This document shows positions 45,817 to 57,290 of a DNA stretch of 64,000 nucleotides, piece after piece. Source of the DNA: Zygaena filipendulae (taxonomy: Eukaryota; Arthropoda; Insecta; Lepidoptera; Zygaenidae); assembly GCA_907165275.2 (NCBI GenBank), contig OU015666.1:9392001-9456000 (forward strand). The letters run 5' to 3'. The notes below the pieces were generated by a model. That model was given only the letters and a program-made list of their open reading frames with translations. It was not told where the DNA came from and made no database searches. Both the position numbers and the translations under genes were made by a program. Positions within the stretch are counted from its first letter, which is position 1; the number at the start of each line of letters is the position of its first letter.

Positions 45817-47710
45817 TCAAACTTGAATTGGCACGAGTCGGGGTGCTCTCAAATACAAAACAACAAACATTTATGGCGAAATATAAAATTGCCTGACTGG
45901 CGATATCGTTTGTAAACGGACTAATCACACGAATTGCCTGCGACATATTTATAGTATGTAGTATAGATATTATGGCACACTGAAATTTGGCTAGTGACCA
46001 AATTTTGATCACCCAGTGTCTAAAATCGAATAACTTAACTAATCGTTATATACATATTACGCCGAATGCCAACTGCGTCTAAAACTATATAACTAAAACT
46101 ATATAGACTATATAGACTTTCAATAACTTTAAAATTACCCTACCCAATTAATTACTCAAATGATTTTGCATTCTGATTGATAATCCTGATATTATACAAT
46201 AATACAAGGTCCGGTCGTAATCATGAAATTGTCTAGACACACAGCGGTGTGTTAGCCAAGTTGACAAAGCATAGGGAAAAGTTCAAAGTATTTAGTATTT
46301 AGTAGCTTTGTTAATTAGGTTATATGACTACCGGGAAACTTGACTTGTCACATTATTGAGTAAGAAGAACGTAACTTTTCTTTTAAAACAACTGAAGTAG
46401 GTATGTAGGTATACACAACAAAAGCAATTTATGAACAATTTATGAAATTCTGTAAGAACTTGGAGAAACCACAGGGCACAGCTAATCGATTAATAGATAA
46501 AGCAAGTAGGTAACATAAGCGTATAGAAGTTTTTGAAAATGGAATTGTAAAATTTCCATTCATAAGAGCAGGTCAAACTAATAAAAGCATGTTAGTAAGT
46601 GTATTAGACTCGCATAATAAGTCTGCTTTATAGCTATTTATGAATCTAGTTTTTTCTCATCTTTAAATTGCCTGCCATCTAAGTTTTGGTGGCCGTTATT
46701 AACCAGAAAACACAACGTCAAAGTAAACGTTTTCCCCTACAACTAGAACACCTAATAAAGTACTGATGTAATAATACAGATGGCTCTCTGTGTTGGATAT
46801 TAATGTAGGTAAGTCGTAATATAAGTGTCAGCGCGTAACACGTGTGCAAAAAGTGATACAGAGAGTTCAGGGGTTTATAAACAGTGTGTTGTGTAGATTA
46901 GAGTGTGACGGAAGCATCAAATACAACACCAACAGTGTTTCTTTAGCACTGACTTTTAACACAGTGCTTTGAGTTCTTTTTTATCGGCTGTAAAATACAT
47001 ACTGTAAGTACGTTTTTATTTAGAAGTATTTTTTTACTATTAATTAGTTTTATTTTCATTCACACAACACATCACCAAACCCTGCAGATACTTTATTTTT
47101 TCTAGATAAACTCGTGTTTTTTTTTAAATTTGCTAGTGATAAATTTTGAAGGAATAATAAGTTGATAGCAAAAAATCGGCACGTGCACCAATATTTGGGT
47201 TTCCTTCATATTAGTTTATTGTTAAATTTAAGTTCACTCTTCACTAGTATTGAAAATGGGTATTCTTTGCGTCAAATCCTTATATAAAATGACAAATAGC
47301 TGTATTACAGTTTTTATAACTTTTATATTACCTATTCTATTTGTACGATCTTATCAGGGAAGTAAACATTAATTAAACGATCAATGAACCGATTAAATGA
47401 ACCAACTTCATCGACAGTCGATGGTAGTTAAATGAAATTAATTAAGTATCTACACACACCACTGATAAAAGTGTGTTTATGGGGTGATTTGTCAGCAATT
47501 TGCGTGCTCAATTTTTTCAAATTTCAATTTAACTTTTTTTTTAGTTATTTTAGATAAGTATCAAATATTTACCAAAACACCGTCCTCAAACAATCACTCA
47601 CTTAACCTCACATCCTGTGTATGAATATAAATTAATTATAACAATAATGATAAGTCTATCCTACTTCAGTTGAGATAATTGTTTCAGTAGTAGGTATAAC
47701 TACAAACGCG
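45817..47710. other. intergenic; includes upstream region of MTHFS
   Basis: A short Helitron trace AACCACAGGGCACAGCTAAT near 46467. The stretch before the MTHFS start contains no clear TATA box. The core promoter could not be placed. Confidence 0.4.
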
Positions 47711-47827
47711 ATGAGCATCCTTAAGCCGAATCCAGCCAAAGTGCTTCTCCGCAACGAGATCTCTGCACGAATCGCGGCGTTGACGTCGGAAGAAAAACAA
47801 AAACAATCCAAAATAGTATTCGATAAA
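47711..47827 (+). CDS. Mthfs: MTHFS exon 1
   Basis: 39 codons, donor GAT AAA|GTGAGC, phase 0. Overlapping minus-strand frames at 47656-48025 are shadows. Confidence 0.9.
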
Positions 47828-49783
47828 GTGAGCAGTTTTATCACAACAGCTTATTTGAAAATTCCGTAGAATTCTCTTCAATGAAAGCAACTGGTTGATA
47901 TTTATAGGAAAACTAGCTGTGCCGCGCGGTTTCACCCGCGGTAATTTCGGAGTTCCCGTGGGAATCCCAAGTACCCTATTTCCTTCTCTATACCCCTGAC
48001 CACGTGCATGCCAAATTTCATCCAAATCCGTTCAGCCGTTTTTGCGTGATTGAGTAACAAACATCCAAACATCCACACTTTCACATTTTTAATATAAGTA
48101 GGATGTAATGGAACACTTATTTTATAGCAAATTGCTTCACGGTTAGTAAATTTATTTTTTAAATCGAATAGTTCAAAACATTTCGGGTCAATTCTGACAA
48201 CTAACCGTGAGTAAACCGCTATACATATACATATAACTTAAGCCAAAACCTTTGACACTATTTATAGTTCCCGTCTAATCCTGTGAAAGATACCCCTTGA
48301 GTTTATCAATAGGTACATGAATCTAATAACTTCAGGTGGTCAACCATCCCTGGTACAAAGCGTCCAAGCGTATAGCACTGTACATGAGTACCGATCAAGA
48401 AGTAGATACTGGCCCACTGTTGGAGCATATTATTACGAGACGAGCGATTCCATTTGTGCCCCAATATGCTGGAGGGCACATGAAAATGCTAAGACTGGAG
48501 CCGGGGGACAAAGATAATATGAACGTCACGAAACATGGAATAGCTCAACACTCGCCGAAGCAAGAAAGAGAGGATGCTTTGGAAACAGGTTTGTAGATTT
48601 AGAAAAGCTATTTAATTAGCTAGAAAGATCATGCACGTGTGGGATAACACCTTTTACACCAACCGTAAGGATAAATTAAATAGTAGATACTAGATACCGG
48701 TCTGATGGTCTGGTCTGATGTAGTTAAGGACGTCACAAATTATATTTCCTCCATTTACCGGGACAAGAATAGGCGACGTGACAGAATCTGTGTTAACGTT
48801 CTATCCCGGAGTGCTGGTCACGAATTACTGAGGGTCAACACTGAAAACAAAAACCGCATGACTCTCGCCTTTTTGAATATTATTTTTATCAGGACCAATA
48901 ATAGTAGATTTTACAACAAGTGCACAAAACGAACCATTTTGAGGGCTGATATATTGTGTTTGGCTGTATGGCTTATTTTCTTTGCCTTAATATAGATACA
49001 TTTATGTACATAGATAAGTACATAGATACTTTAATGCACTTGTGCATAAAATCAGATTTTGTGCAGCTTATATCCTCCACAAACAAGCACTTTCAGAGCA
49101 TGAGAAGTGAAAATTCCTTTTCTTCCTTTCATTCCTACTTTGGTATAATAAATGTTTATGGTTTCTAGGTGGTTTGGATTTGATCATAGCACCCGGCGTG
49201 GCGTTCTCTAGGAGTGGGTCGCGATTGGGACACGGCGGCGGCTACTATGATCGGTATCTGAGTAAAGTCAGAAGTGGATCTGATGTAACACCCAAGGTAA
49301 CAGATTCAGTAGATGCTAGCATCTCGATACATTAATTTGGGTTGGTTCTGAATTGTGGTGGCAACAGATTTTATCAGCACTAATTCGGATATGCTAGCAC
49401 CGAACACAGCGCATCCGACCCTCAGCATCGTAGAATATGCCGTTCGTATGTAAACGTACGAATAATACAAGTTGCCTGCGATATACACACTACACAGTTA
49501 CACACTATGTGTGTAGTTGGAACTTGGCACGACGCTTACCTTTTTTTTGAATACAAAGAAAATTAAGTAGGTACTCAGTTAAAAAAGAGAATAGGTACCT
49601 ATCCTTTTTAAAGACAAAGTTAACAAATATCATACCTACTTCACCTATTTACTGTTTAGTTACTGTAACGAAAATACTTCTCGTTCGAAGGTAATTTGCC
49701 TTGCGTTCAACTGTCAAGTCGTGGATGAAGTTCCAGTCAATGAATTGGACCAGCAGGTGGATGAAGTCATTTCAGCCGACTGA
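47711..49783 (+). CDS. Mthfs: 5-formyltetrahydrofolate cyclo-ligase (methenyltetrahydrofolate synthetase)
   Basis: Four exons (47711-47827, 48336-48588, 49169-49296, 49691-49783) encode 196 residues, close to the ~200 of animal enzymes. The enzyme converts 5-formyl-THF plus ATP to 5,10-methenyl-THF in the cytosolic one-carbon pathway. Family blocks in order: [20 protein letters not shown] (N-terminal helix), [16 protein letters not shown] (family ISIFLSMQDEIET), [23 protein letters not shown], then the nucleotide-binding signature [14 protein letters not shown], and [16 protein letters not shown] at the end. Splice phases (0, 1, 0) join without a stop. No defect is seen; it should be functional. 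The ATG chosen is the first in frame with the helix. Very high confidence on family. Confidence 0.95.
47912..48105 (-). mobile_element. Helitron-like repeat in MTHFS intron 1
   Basis: ACTAGCTGTGCCGCGCGGTT to TTTTAATATAAGTAGGA, full length, reverse to the gene. It makes up about 40% of this intron (47828-48335). Confidence 0.7.
48336..48588 (+). CDS. Mthfs: MTHFS exon 2
   Basis: Acceptor AACTTCAG before GTG GTC AAC CAT; donor ACA G|GTTTGT, phase 1. Encodes the ATP/folate-site beta strands (IALYMS, IPFVPQY). Confidence 0.9.
48589..49168 (+). other. MTHFS intron 2
   Basis: 580 bases, donor GTTTGT, acceptor GGTTTCTAG. The frames at 48705-48995 and 48956-49168 lie in it and are not coding. Confidence 0.8.
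49169..49296 (+). CDS. Mthfs: MTHFS exon 3 (signature motif)
   Basis: Carries [12 protein letters not shown] and [13 protein letters not shown], the phosphate-binding signature of the family. Donor CCC AAG|GTAACA, phase 0. Confidence 0.92.
49691..49783 (+). CDS. Mthfs: MTHFS exon 4
   Basis: 30 codons plus TGA at 49781-49783. Acceptor TCGTTCGAAG with a poor pyrimidine tract, but the joined protein continues [18 protein letters not shown] as the family does (ALAFKEQICLQVPVNE in the human enzyme). Confidence 0.85.
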   Translation, partial: VICLAFNCQVVDEVPVNELDQQVDEVISAD

Positions 49784-49844
49784 GAATGTTCGTACAAAAA
49801 TCTATTTAGTCTTCTTCTGCCCATGGATATTTATTTCATAGATA

Positions 49845-49850
49845 AATAAA
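49845..49850 (+). terminator. poly(A) signal of MTHFS
   Basis: AATAAA 62 bases after the stop codon, in an A-rich context. Confidence 0.6.
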
Positions 49851-51937
49851 AAAGGAAATTTATTACTAGATCTAAAGGAGATCTATTAATTACTAGATCT
49901 AATATAAAAAACTAACATTAATTATGTATCTGTATACGTCAGAAGTTTTGCACAACAAGATTTCCTTGTCGGCAAACACTAGGGGAGATAAGCGGATGAA
50001 ATCGCTGCGCCGGAATCAGTTAGTTCAGTCCATAAATTAATTAAGCCAAAGAGATTTCAATTACTGTACCCACTGAATACGTCCATACCAACGTTAAAAA
50101 ACTTTGTGTAGGTCAAATGTAGAGCAAATCGGTAAACTGCGTTCTCAACAGATGGCGGTACTTTTGCAATTTGAATATACGATAGAAAATTTGTAGCTGT
50201 TGCAGAGTATTTAATAATTATTGACCTTATATAAAAAAAATTGTGTTCATGTGTAGAGATGTGATTACGAAATTTTCGTGAAGTTTATAATAACTTCATT
50301 TGCAAAAGTTAGCAGTTTATCGATGGGAGAGGAATATTATTTCAAAATTAAATAATTGAATAAACGGAACTCCCTTTATTTGATTTTATTTTACAATAAT
50401 TGTTTATAATTTCCTATAATTCGTTACACTTATTATACAAGTTAATAAACCTGATTATATTTAATAAGGTACATAGATCACAAAGTAGCTACACGTTGAA
50501 AATCACGTTGCGTTCTTATAATTATATCTAATATCTACGTATTTATTTCTATCAATGGAACACAAAAACTACAATATTAAAAAATATGTTGATGTAATAT
50601 TTAATATAATATTATAATAATTATTTTAAATAGGCATGTTATAATTAAAATTGAATTTTACTTACATAATAATAAACAATTGGGTACTTATAGCGAAATG
50701 TTTACTGGGTAAGTTGAGGTAACTTCGGCATAGATACTTGAATGATGAATTTAGTCATAGGAACACTTGAAGTTGCTCTCCTTACAATGATTAATAATAA
50801 TAGATTAAATCAAAAATGTCACCTTCTAGCAGAATTTGCCCCAACTCACCCTACTAATAAAATCTCAGTTTATATTTTGTTTTTAAACCTCTATGTAGCT
50901 GTTTTTATTATATCATATACATAGCACCAGTAATCTAAAACATGAAAATAATAAATGTTATGATACACTTAAATGTTATGGTAGGTAGGTACATTTAAAT
51001 TCACTTAAATTGTATCAGTTAAATTAGATAAATCTTTTACGCTGCTTAAAAATAAATTACAGAAATTAAATCGAAAAACTATGTTTTGCCAAAAGACAAA
51101 AATATAAAATATGTATCCCACTATCAAATAATTCGCAATTACGTAGATATCTAAAAAAAATCGCAGCTTAATATTTAATTAAATTAGTACCTAGTTATTC
51201 TGGGTAAATCCTTATCATATAAAGAAGGTTATACTTAGGTACTTTAAAAGTACCAAATACTATGAGTAATAAGCAAATACCCTGTATTGTATCTTCATAA
51301 GAACAAACACAATATTTGAACAACCTCCGATAAAATTTTAAGCTCAGACTAAATTTGATAAAGTTGATTTGATACTTATATTTATTAGATGTTTCTTACC
51401 GAACCGTGTGAATTTCAGGTTTCCCTCAGGAACTCTGGGATGAAAACTTAACTGACGTTTACCCGTGGATTTCCTCCAAACTTTCATCCAAACCATGATG
51501 GTTTGGTTGGATGAAATTTACGAACAAAAAGGCGAGATGTCAAGTTTATTTATATGTAGGTACATACATGTACCTATTGTCGCAAATCACACTTTATACG
51601 AATGTTAGAAATAGGTAATTATAAAAACATCTTCGATAAAATGGGATCCAATTTATTACACGGTAACACATACAAAAGCACTGTAGTCTTCGCGTAATGT
51701 GGAAACGGTGCAAAGAGCTCCAGAAGCTCATTTGTCTTGAGTTTTGACCAAAGAAACTGGCGCGTACGCATTGACTTACTCTACAATGACAACTGATGTT
51801 TGTTGCAGATTCAGCTGATGTTTCCTCTTGTATACCTGTAAAAAAACTTTATTTCTGTTTATAAAGCAAAAATATCTTGCTTGGACACTACCCATAACAT
51901 TGCGCCATCTACCGGCCGATCGCGCTATTTTTGAACA
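49851..51937. other. no gene seen
   Basis: 2.1 kb of very AT-rich intergenic sequence. A short CTCAGGAACTCTGGGATG trace of a Helitron-like repeat is near 51.43 kb. Confidence 0.45.
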
Positions 51938-52576
51938 ATATGGTACTTCCATGAATTTTTTTTCCAGTTCATTTTAAAGATATATGACCTACTTAAACAA
52001 AGCAAGAAAAAGAAAAAATATATGCATAAACTAATCAAATAGAGCGTTTCAAAGTTCCTACTGTTGACTTTACCGCCGATTTGCGGAATGACGTTACTAG
52101 TTTAAAATTACGCCTTATTAGTCTATGATAGAAATGTCACTGTCCTATTGACAGAGTCATGTGACACTGACAGACAGATACGAGTAACTTCAACATCCAA
52201 AAGCGAAATTAAGGTTGAACTGTGTCGAGTTACTTTCAAAAGTTCCAGTAAAGAATCGAAATACATCTTACCGATTCATTTTAAAGTAAAAAACTTCAGA
52301 AAATGGAAAATATGCGTTGACTGTATGCAATTAATTTCTTTTGCCTTCTCTGAAAGAGGTAAATGTTTCCTAAAAAAAATTAAAGTGACGTAATATGTTA
52401 AGCGTGGCTGTGATTGGTGTTTCGTTGCAACGTTCTGTTTCTCAAAATTAAAAGTTGAATATTTTGGAAACCATTGAAAATTTTTTAGTAAATCTTTCAC
52501 GATAATGCTTTTCTAAGGCTCTATTTTTGAAATATTGACACAATTTCTTATTATAAATTTCATGCAAGTACCCTAT
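51938..52576. mobile_element. 639-bp TIR element, copy 2
   Basis: Left ATATGGTACTTCCATGAA, right TTCATGCAAGTACCCTAT. The same body order as the 41.0-kb copy, about 85-90% alike by eye. The 81-codon frame at 52148-52393 is not open in copy 1 in the same way and has no known domain. Confidence 0.85.
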
Positions 52577-52709
52577 ACTATCAAAACAACAGCGTGAAAT
52601 GTAACATATTTGTTTTTAGATTTTCGTTCAAGTTCGGTCGAAGGCTAATCAATATTATCTGTAAATAACAGTTGGATGGTCAATGGTCATCTTTATAATA
52701 ATCAATGCG

Positions 52710-52925
52710 ATACGAAATTGAAATAAAATAAAATAAAATGAAATAATCCTTAACCGAAATAAGGTAGGTACCTACCTATTTAAATATGCAATAACAATAA
52801 ATACCAAAAAAAGCGTGTCACAACAAAATGGCAACCAGCATAAGCTAGAAACCGTTCCCGCAGGGGAACACCTTGGCAACCAGCTCAGCCTGGAAACCGT
52901 TCCCGCAGGAGAATACCTAGTATCT
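52710..52925. repeat. interspersed repeat, second copy of the 15.4-kb type
   Basis: (AAAAT)n, then AAATATGCAATAACAATAAA and AAGCGTGTCACAACAAAATG, followed by a duplicated phrase: GAAACCGTTCCCGCAGGGGA and GAAACCGTTCCCGCAGGAGA, 49 bases apart. Confidence 0.55.
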
Positions 52926-52984
52926 TAAAGTTTTTTTATAGCGTCTGGCGTAATTTCACACCTCCGAGGACTTGAACTCACGCA

Positions 52985-53182
52985 TCACCGTAGCACGGCG
53001 CCGAACATCCTCTGCCCTCTGGACATGAGGAGTTCCACTGCGCCCACGGCCGCTAGCAGGAACAGCAGGGCGATCACCGCGACCACGGCCCTGCAGCGCC
53101 GCCTGTAGCGCTCGCCGCGCGCCAGCCGCCTCGCCAGCGCCTCGCCCCGGCTGGCGTCCAGCGTGAACAAAGCGCTAGTAGC
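52985..53182 (-). CDS. terminal exon of a membrane protein, product not recognised
   Basis: Minus strand: acceptor TTTTCAG before GCT ACT AGC GCT, then 65 codons to TGA (52985-52987). The encoded end begins ATSALFTLDASRGEALARRL, then a basic stretch (RGERYRRRCR), a strongly hydrophobic span (AVVAVIALLFLLAAVGAVELL) and a short basic tail. This is the layout of a single-pass or tail-anchored protein with the C-terminus on the far side. It is much more GC-rich than its surroundings, and the frame is free of stops throughout, both signs of real coding sequence. Earlier exons (higher coordinates) were not identified. The CG island at 56.7-57.1 kb is a possible start. Confidence 0.6.
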   Translation of the reverse strand, partial: ATSALFTLDASRGEALARRLARGERYRRRCRAVVAVIALLFLLAAVGAVELLMSRGQRMFGAVLR

Positions 53183-53229
53183 CTGAAAACATTTGACATG
53201 AAAGTTAGTTTATTAAATCAATTTGAACT

Positions 53230-53364
53230 CCTTAGTGTATACGCATGTACACTTTTATAATACCTTAGTGTATACGCGTATGCACTTTTAACGCCTTAGT
53301 GTATACGCATATACACTTTTAACACCTCAGTGTATACCAGTATACACTTCTAACCCCTTAGTGC
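53230..53364. repeat. tandem 31-33-bp minisatellite with palindromic core
   Basis: Units start CCTTAGTG or CCTCAGTG at 53230, 53263, 53294, 53325 and (partial) 53356. Each full unit holds GTGTATACGCATATACAC or a close variant, which is an imperfect palindrome. The array lies in the intron just upstream of the minus-strand exon. Confidence 0.85.
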
Positions 53365-54102
53365 AAAATACGTTATTAACTTTCAAACACGTTTCAACTG
53401 AAGAATTATTTCGGCAATTTCCGCGGGAACTCCGTGAAATCCTTTCTAAGCTTCCTTAGCCTCCTACTCTTACTCTACATAAACTACCTATCTGCCTTTC
53501 AGCTTAGGTCAAGTAGTTTTCGAGAATTCGTGTTCAGCCAGTGAGACAGTGACCTATCGCTTTTACATATAAGTAGAGAAGAAGAAGAAGAAGTGGAAGA
53601 TTATAACCACTTCTGACTGGCAATTATTTAACCCTTTCATCGCCAGCCCCGTAATATAACGATATACGAAAGACGTGCTCCTGGGGTCAAACACGTAATA
53701 TTACGTTACTAACAAAACACTGCCCTTTTACATTTGTTTGATTAAATTATATAGATAAAATATATTAAGCATTCGTAACACTAGAATAAATCATGCCTAA
53801 AGCGTATGTAGTGAAGATAATGACCATGTTTTTGTATCCTTAACTTATTAAGGCTACCAAAAAGTGGCGGTGAAAAGCTGTTCCACTCGTGTGAATTCGA
53901 TACGATTCCTTGGGAACTGTTCTGGGACAAAAATATCATTTCCCGTGTTAGGTAAGTACATGAATATTGTTAATAAATATTATAATTTGGTTCAGTTGTT
54001 CCAGAAAACGTTAAAAATAAAAATAGTGGTTCGAGAGATATTATACCAATAAACCAACGTTTCAATAAATGAACTTTTATTTGTAGTGACAGAATGAAGT
54101 TG
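53365..54102. other. no gene seen
   Basis: A CCGCGGGAACTCCG Helitron trace near 53421 and a short (GAA)n at 53579-53592. Probably intron of the minus-strand gene (inference). Confidence 0.45.
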
Positions 54103-54312
54103 TCTATACTAATATTATAAAGAGTAAAAGTTTGTAAATTGTGTGTTTGTGACGTTGTAGGGGGTAATCTCTGGATCTTCCAAGCCGATTTTAAAAATTC
54201 TTTTACTTGTAAGAAGCTACAGTGATTCTGAGTGACATAGGCTACTTTTTATCCCGGAATCCCCGCGAGAACTCCGAAATTACCGTCGGTGAAACCGCCG
54301 GGGTCAGCTAGT
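54103..54312 (+). mobile_element. Helitron-like repeat, full length
   Basis: ACTAATATTATAAAGAGTAA to ACCGCCGGGGTCAGCTAGTT. Confidence 0.7.
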
Positions 54313-54699
54313 TCTTTATAAATGTTAAAGTGTTTCTAACTGTGGTTTCCATCTTTCACGTTACAAAGTAGCATACGATCAATTTAAACTGCTATTTTAT
54401 TCATCGATGGCTATTTGGATATGAAAGATAAATTAATGAGATTACATTGGATTGGTTTTGACAACTGTAAAATAAGAACTTTATTTGTTGGTTCTTGTTA
54501 ATATTTCGAGACCATTTTCGGTGGGCATATTTTAACGATACTGGCAAATTTTGCAAAAATATCGTCGAATTACAAAATTACCTTTGGAAAAAATATTGTA
54601 AAATATCACGTATTAAAATCTTCCCTAAAAGTATAGTACTCAATTCCAATTACCCACGCATCACTGAATTTTGCTGTTGATATCTACATCTACCTACTC
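54313..54699. other. no gene seen
   Basis: AT-rich spacer. Confidence 0.4.
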
Positions 54700-55088
54700 T
54701 AAATATTATAGAGAAGATAGAGTTGTATGTTTGTTACAAATAAATTCATAAACTACTGGATCGATTTCAAAATTTCACTTATAAGAAGCTGATGCGGTAG
54801 TCCTGAGTCCCCCTCTTGACAAAGGCACGATCCAACTCGCCAGTATGTCGCACCTTGACCGTACTAAATGCTCTACTGAGGGCCCGCCCTGGGTCTGATT
54901 TGTTTGCCGATGAGTGGATGGAACTCTTTCTTGTCTGTGTGTCTGAAGATTTGTGAGGAATTGTATGCAAGGCCTACTAGTCTTATACCGTATGCGTTAA
55001 CAATAAATAAATAAATAGGGTCCTTTTTATCCCGGAATAGCCGCGGGAACTCCAAAATTAGAGTGGGTGAAACCGCGGGGAACAGCTT
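54700..55088 (+). mobile_element. Helitron-like repeat split by a retroelement 3' end
   Basis: Left part ends GGTAGTCCTGAG (54808); right part resumes at AGGGTCCTTTTTATCCCGG (about 55016) and ends ACCGCGGGGAACAGCTTTT. The uninterrupted family sequence at this point runs GTCCTGAGTGACATAGG, so the insertion point is clear. Confidence 0.65.
54809..55015 (+). mobile_element. non-LTR element 3' end with (AAAT)n tail
   Basis: About 205 bp of distinct, GC-balanced sequence ending CAATAAATAAATAAAT. The AAAT tail suggests target-primed insertion. Frames on the minus strand across it are not genes. Family unknown. Confidence 0.55.
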
Positions 55089-56470
55089 TTACTATTATAA
55101 AGAGGAAAAGTTTGTAGGTTAGGATTTGGGAATAATCTATGGAACTACCAAACTAATTCTAAAAAATCTTTCGCGGAACAGATCGCTCAATGACATAGGA
55201 TACTTTTAAAAACGATACAAAGAGCAACACCAAAACTGACATTGGTAAAACCGCGATCCGCTGGCAACACATTCGCCACCTACCCTCAAAAATGTAACGA
55301 ATAATTAAGAGCACAAATAAAGCGGGAGTCGTAAAAAAGCAATTGACATAGTTTACGAAAGTCGTCGTTCGTGACATACTGGTGGTTGGAATGGAGAGCT
55401 TTACTTCATTAAACGCGTGTCGCAACACGACTTTCAAACGATAAATAAGTTCAGGTAAATTTGTTACGCGAGGAAGAAATAAAGTGTCAGGTCTATGCCG
55501 GTTATAGGTACTCGTGCGTCTCGTTATCTTGCACAGTCACACCGCAATATCATGATCAGTATATAACAAGTTTGTTTTAATACACATTGGAAATTGATCT
55601 GTTTATCTGTTTGTTGGTTCGGTTTTAAACGCATCACCTCTCGGAACTAAACAGCATTCAATATTCAACTACGATCTCCCTGGAGGGTTATACAGAACTT
55701 ACTATTCTTTTCTCCTGGCAAAAGAAATTTTGCCAAAGGAATCCCAAAACCTGAACCCAAGAGGTGGCGCTGAGGTCAAATTTTTCTTTATCTTCGGTAC
55801 TTTTTATTCGAGACTATGTTAGAAGTTTATTTTCGTTTCACGGCATCACAAAAACACTGGCCCAAGCACGAGATCTTTACGGCTGTTTTTCATTCATTTA
55901 GTTTGTAGTCTTATAGAATACCCTTTTGTAAAGATCTGGAAAATTGACAACGTACACGTTCCCAACTTTTTTACTTCCCCATTGAATGAATTCAATCAGC
56001 ATCGAACTTTCTCTCACCAGAAATTATCACAGTAAATTACTCTTGATTTGTTAACGTCTCGCTTTGCTAACAGCTGTCACAGTTAAAACGTCGTTTGTTT
56101 TTTTGTTTTGTTCTTTGCCTACTTGATGTGCAATAAACATACGAATGTTTCGGAATTTGTAGGTAGGTACTTTCTAGATAGTTAGTCATTATTTTGTCAG
56201 ATTTATCGTACGTTATCTTTTCGTTGCACATTTTACACGTCAAATTCTTATATCTTCTCAATATATTTACCTATTAGCAAAAGGTACAGAACGCCAGCTA
56301 GCCCAAGCAAAGACTTTTCCAGTCGGGGTACAAAGTCTTTATTACCTACCTACCTATCTGTCACGGAATTGCCACGGAATTGTCACCGAAGGTAACTCCG
56401 CCCGTTCTACGCACTCGTCGATCGATTTTATTATCACTATATCATAACAGAATTTCTTCCTTAAATTCTA
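55089..56470. other. no gene seen; truncated Helitron-like 5' end at 55089-55200
   Basis: TACTATTATAAAGAGGAAAAG starts a copy that fades out. The remainder has no credible frame. Confidence 0.4.
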
Positions 56471-56477
56471 GATCGTG

Positions 56478-56540
56478 TTTTTAATAGGAGTTTCCGAGGG
56501 AATCCTGAAATTCACGCAAGTAAACCGTGGGGAACAGTTG
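56478..56540 (+). mobile_element. Helitron-like repeat, 3' end only
   Basis: ATAGGAGTTTCCGAGGGAAT to TAAACCGTGGGGAACAGTTG. Confidence 0.5.
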
Positions 56541-56689
56541 TTACTCATAAATTTTAATTTCGGAGAGGCTAATAGCTGAACAGGAGTTGCAATCGATACA
56601 GCGTAGAATGCTTCCAGCATTTTTTTACGTAAATAATCAACGAGTAGGCATGAATTATTTATTATAAACATTGTCGTCACGTCATTTCG

Positions 56690-57070
56690 CTTTAGAAAAG
56701 ATTATTGTTATTGATGGGGGGAAGGCTCTAGCTATGCTCGCGGCGGCGTCGTCTCGCACGCAGGAATGTGGCGGATTATTCATTAAACAGTTGCGAAAAA
56801 AAGGCACAAGACAGCTCGCGGTGCGTCCGCGACCGAGCGACGCCGTGTCAAGAGCGGCGCTGCCGTGTCGCAATCCCGCACACCGGGAGATTCCACATTG
56901 GACGGAACGGTGACGGTAACGCGGTGTATAGTGGGACTCGCCTTTCGAGGGATGGCGAGAAGTGGCGGACGGTGTGAATGCGCAGGAGGTGGGGTGGTCT
57001 GGAGGGTGCCACGCATCAGGCGTAAAGCAAGCGACCGAAAAGGATCACAGTAGACCGATCATCGGAGGCA
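56690..57070. promoter_or_regulatory. CG-dense island, possible promoter or first exon
   Basis: A sharply GC- and CG-rich block (CTCGCGGCGGCGTCGTCTCG, GGTGCGTCCGCGACCGAGCG) with overlapping frames on both strands, a composition effect. No repeat match. It lies 3.5 kb upstream (in minus sense) of the minus-strand exon at 53.0-53.2 kb, so it could be that gene's start (inference). Confidence 0.35.
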
Positions 57071-57232
57071 CAAAAATTTGGTCGCGTGCATGACCGAAGA
57101 TATTTCTGACCGAACACGCTGGGTGACTGATGTTTGGTGGGGAACTCTGGAGACCGAACATCGGTTGCGCCCACGGCTGAACAACCCCCTATATTTCTTT
57201 CCGTGTATGTTACCCTAATATATGTATACAAT

Positions 57233-57290
57233 ACTAGCTGTTCCCACGGTAAAACCCGCGTGAGTTTCGGAATTGCCGCAGTTACTTTCA
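57233..57290 (-). mobile_element. Helitron-like repeat, 3' end only
   Basis: ACTAGCTGTTCCCACGGTAA then TGAGTTTCGGAATTGCCGC. Confidence 0.5.

Noticed and set aside
48705..49168. Open frames between MTHFS exons 2 and 3
   Set aside because: They lie in intron 2; the exon 2-exon 3 join gives the conserved LETGGLDLI without them.
52148..52393. 81-codon frame inside the second 639-bp TIR element
   Set aside because: Not kept in the same form in the first copy; no transposase motif.
56671..57053. Several overlapping frames on both strands at 56.7-57.0 kb
   Set aside because: All are open because the block is GC-rich; none shows a protein motif.
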